Shown: one piece after another, positions 63,603 to 64,000 of the stretch
How positions within the stretch are numbered: the stretch's first letter is position 1
Layout of the letters: each line of letters opens with the position of its first letter
Assembly: GCF_004784475.1 (NCBI RefSeq)
Contig: NZ_SRRT01000001.1
Coordinates: forward strand, 124,001 to 188,000
Length of the DNA stretch: 64,000 nt
Direction: 5' to 3'
Origin: Streptomyces bauhiniae
GTDB taxonomy: Bacteria; Actinomycetota; Actinomycetes; Streptomycetales; Streptomycetaceae
Position numbers and translations under genes: made by a program
The notes under the pieces: generated by a model
Told to the model about the DNA's origin: nothing
The model's input: only the letters and a program-made list of their open reading frames with translations
Database searches by the model: none

Positions 63603-63986
63603 ATGGCATACGGACAGAAGATCCTCAAGGGCGACGCCTACAAGCGCGCCGCGATCAAGCGCCGCCACATCCGGATTCGCAAGAACATCTCCGGTACGGC
63701 GGAGCGTCCGCGTCTGGTCGTGACCCGCTCCAACCGTCACATCGTGGCGCAGGTGATCGACGACCTCAAGGGCCACACCCTGGCCTCCGCGTCCACGCTG
63801 GACGCGTCGGTCCGGAGCGGCGAGGGCGACAAGTCCGCGCAGGCCAAGCAGGTCGGCGCCCTGGTCGCCGAGCGTGCCAAGGCCGCCGGCGTCGAGGCTG
63901 TCGTGTTCGACCGTGGTGGCAACCAGTACGCCGGGCGCATCGCCGCCCTGGCGGACGCCGCCCGCGAAGCCGGACTGAAGTTCTGA
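63603..63986 (+). CDS. rplR: 50S ribosomal protein L18
   Basis: A 127-residue 5S rRNA-binding protein. [20 protein letters not shown] and the C-terminal [20 protein letters not shown] match the family. The last complete gene in the window; rpsE is expected just beyond the edge. Confidence 0.97.
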   Translation: MAYGQKILKGDAYKRAAIKRRHIRIRKNISGTAERPRLVVTRSNRHIVAQVIDDLKGHTLASASTLDASVRSGEGDKSAQAKQVGALVAERAKAAGVEAVVFDRGGNQYAGRIAALADAAREAGLKF

Positions 63987-64000
63987 TCCGGTTCCGTAGC

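Overview
The window is high-GC actinobacterial chromosome and almost certainly Streptomyces. Evidence: GC-rich third codon positions, frequent GTG starts, a TTG start for rpoB, and a gene order that matches, from memory, the core region of the S. coelicolor chromosome running from the second nuo cluster to the S10 ribosomal operon (roughly SCO4594 to SCO4719). No database search was possible, so the species is not named.

Layout. 1-1719: the 5' end of a RarD-like permease, then a divergent NAD(P)-dependent reductase/HxlR regulator pair. 1729-8205 (minus strand): korBA (2-oxoacid:ferredoxin oxidoreductase), a LuxR-type response regulator and two tandem histidine kinases that share a 407-bp identical tract. 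8427-18552: a ten-gene complex I operon (nuoABCHIJKLMN) without nuoD, E, F or G; its NuoC has an unusual repeat-rich tail. 18698-21161: HtpX-like protease, small membrane proteins, YajQ. 21385-27649: tRNA-Tyr followed by an accessory segment with about 1 kb of apparently decayed DNA, a putative reader/PD-(D/E)XK nuclease gene, a large ATPase-TPR gene and a secreted lamin-tail protein. 27997-30289: small conserved genes and a degenerate amidohydrolase.

30521 to the end is the translation/transcription core: tRNA-Thr, tRNA-Met, rpmG, a HadAB-like dehydratase pair, murB, add, an aspC-type aminotransferase, tRNA-Trp, secE-nusG-rplKA, a lipoprotein gene, rplJL with its leader, rpoBC, the str operon (rpsL-rpsG-fusA-tuf) and the S10/spc cluster from rpsJ to rplR. 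The window ends just before rpsE.

The units work together as follows. korAB makes reduced ferredoxin, and the adjacent complex I lacks an NADH input module, so ferredoxin-fed respiration is a reasonable inference. The right half is a dense growth-rate-controlled block with visible -10/-35 promoters, leader hairpins (including one shared by the rpsL and rpsJ leaders) and strong hairpin terminators. The accessory segment beside tRNA-Tyr is the only part that looks horizontally acquired. No rRNA, CRISPR array, IS element or replication origin was seen.
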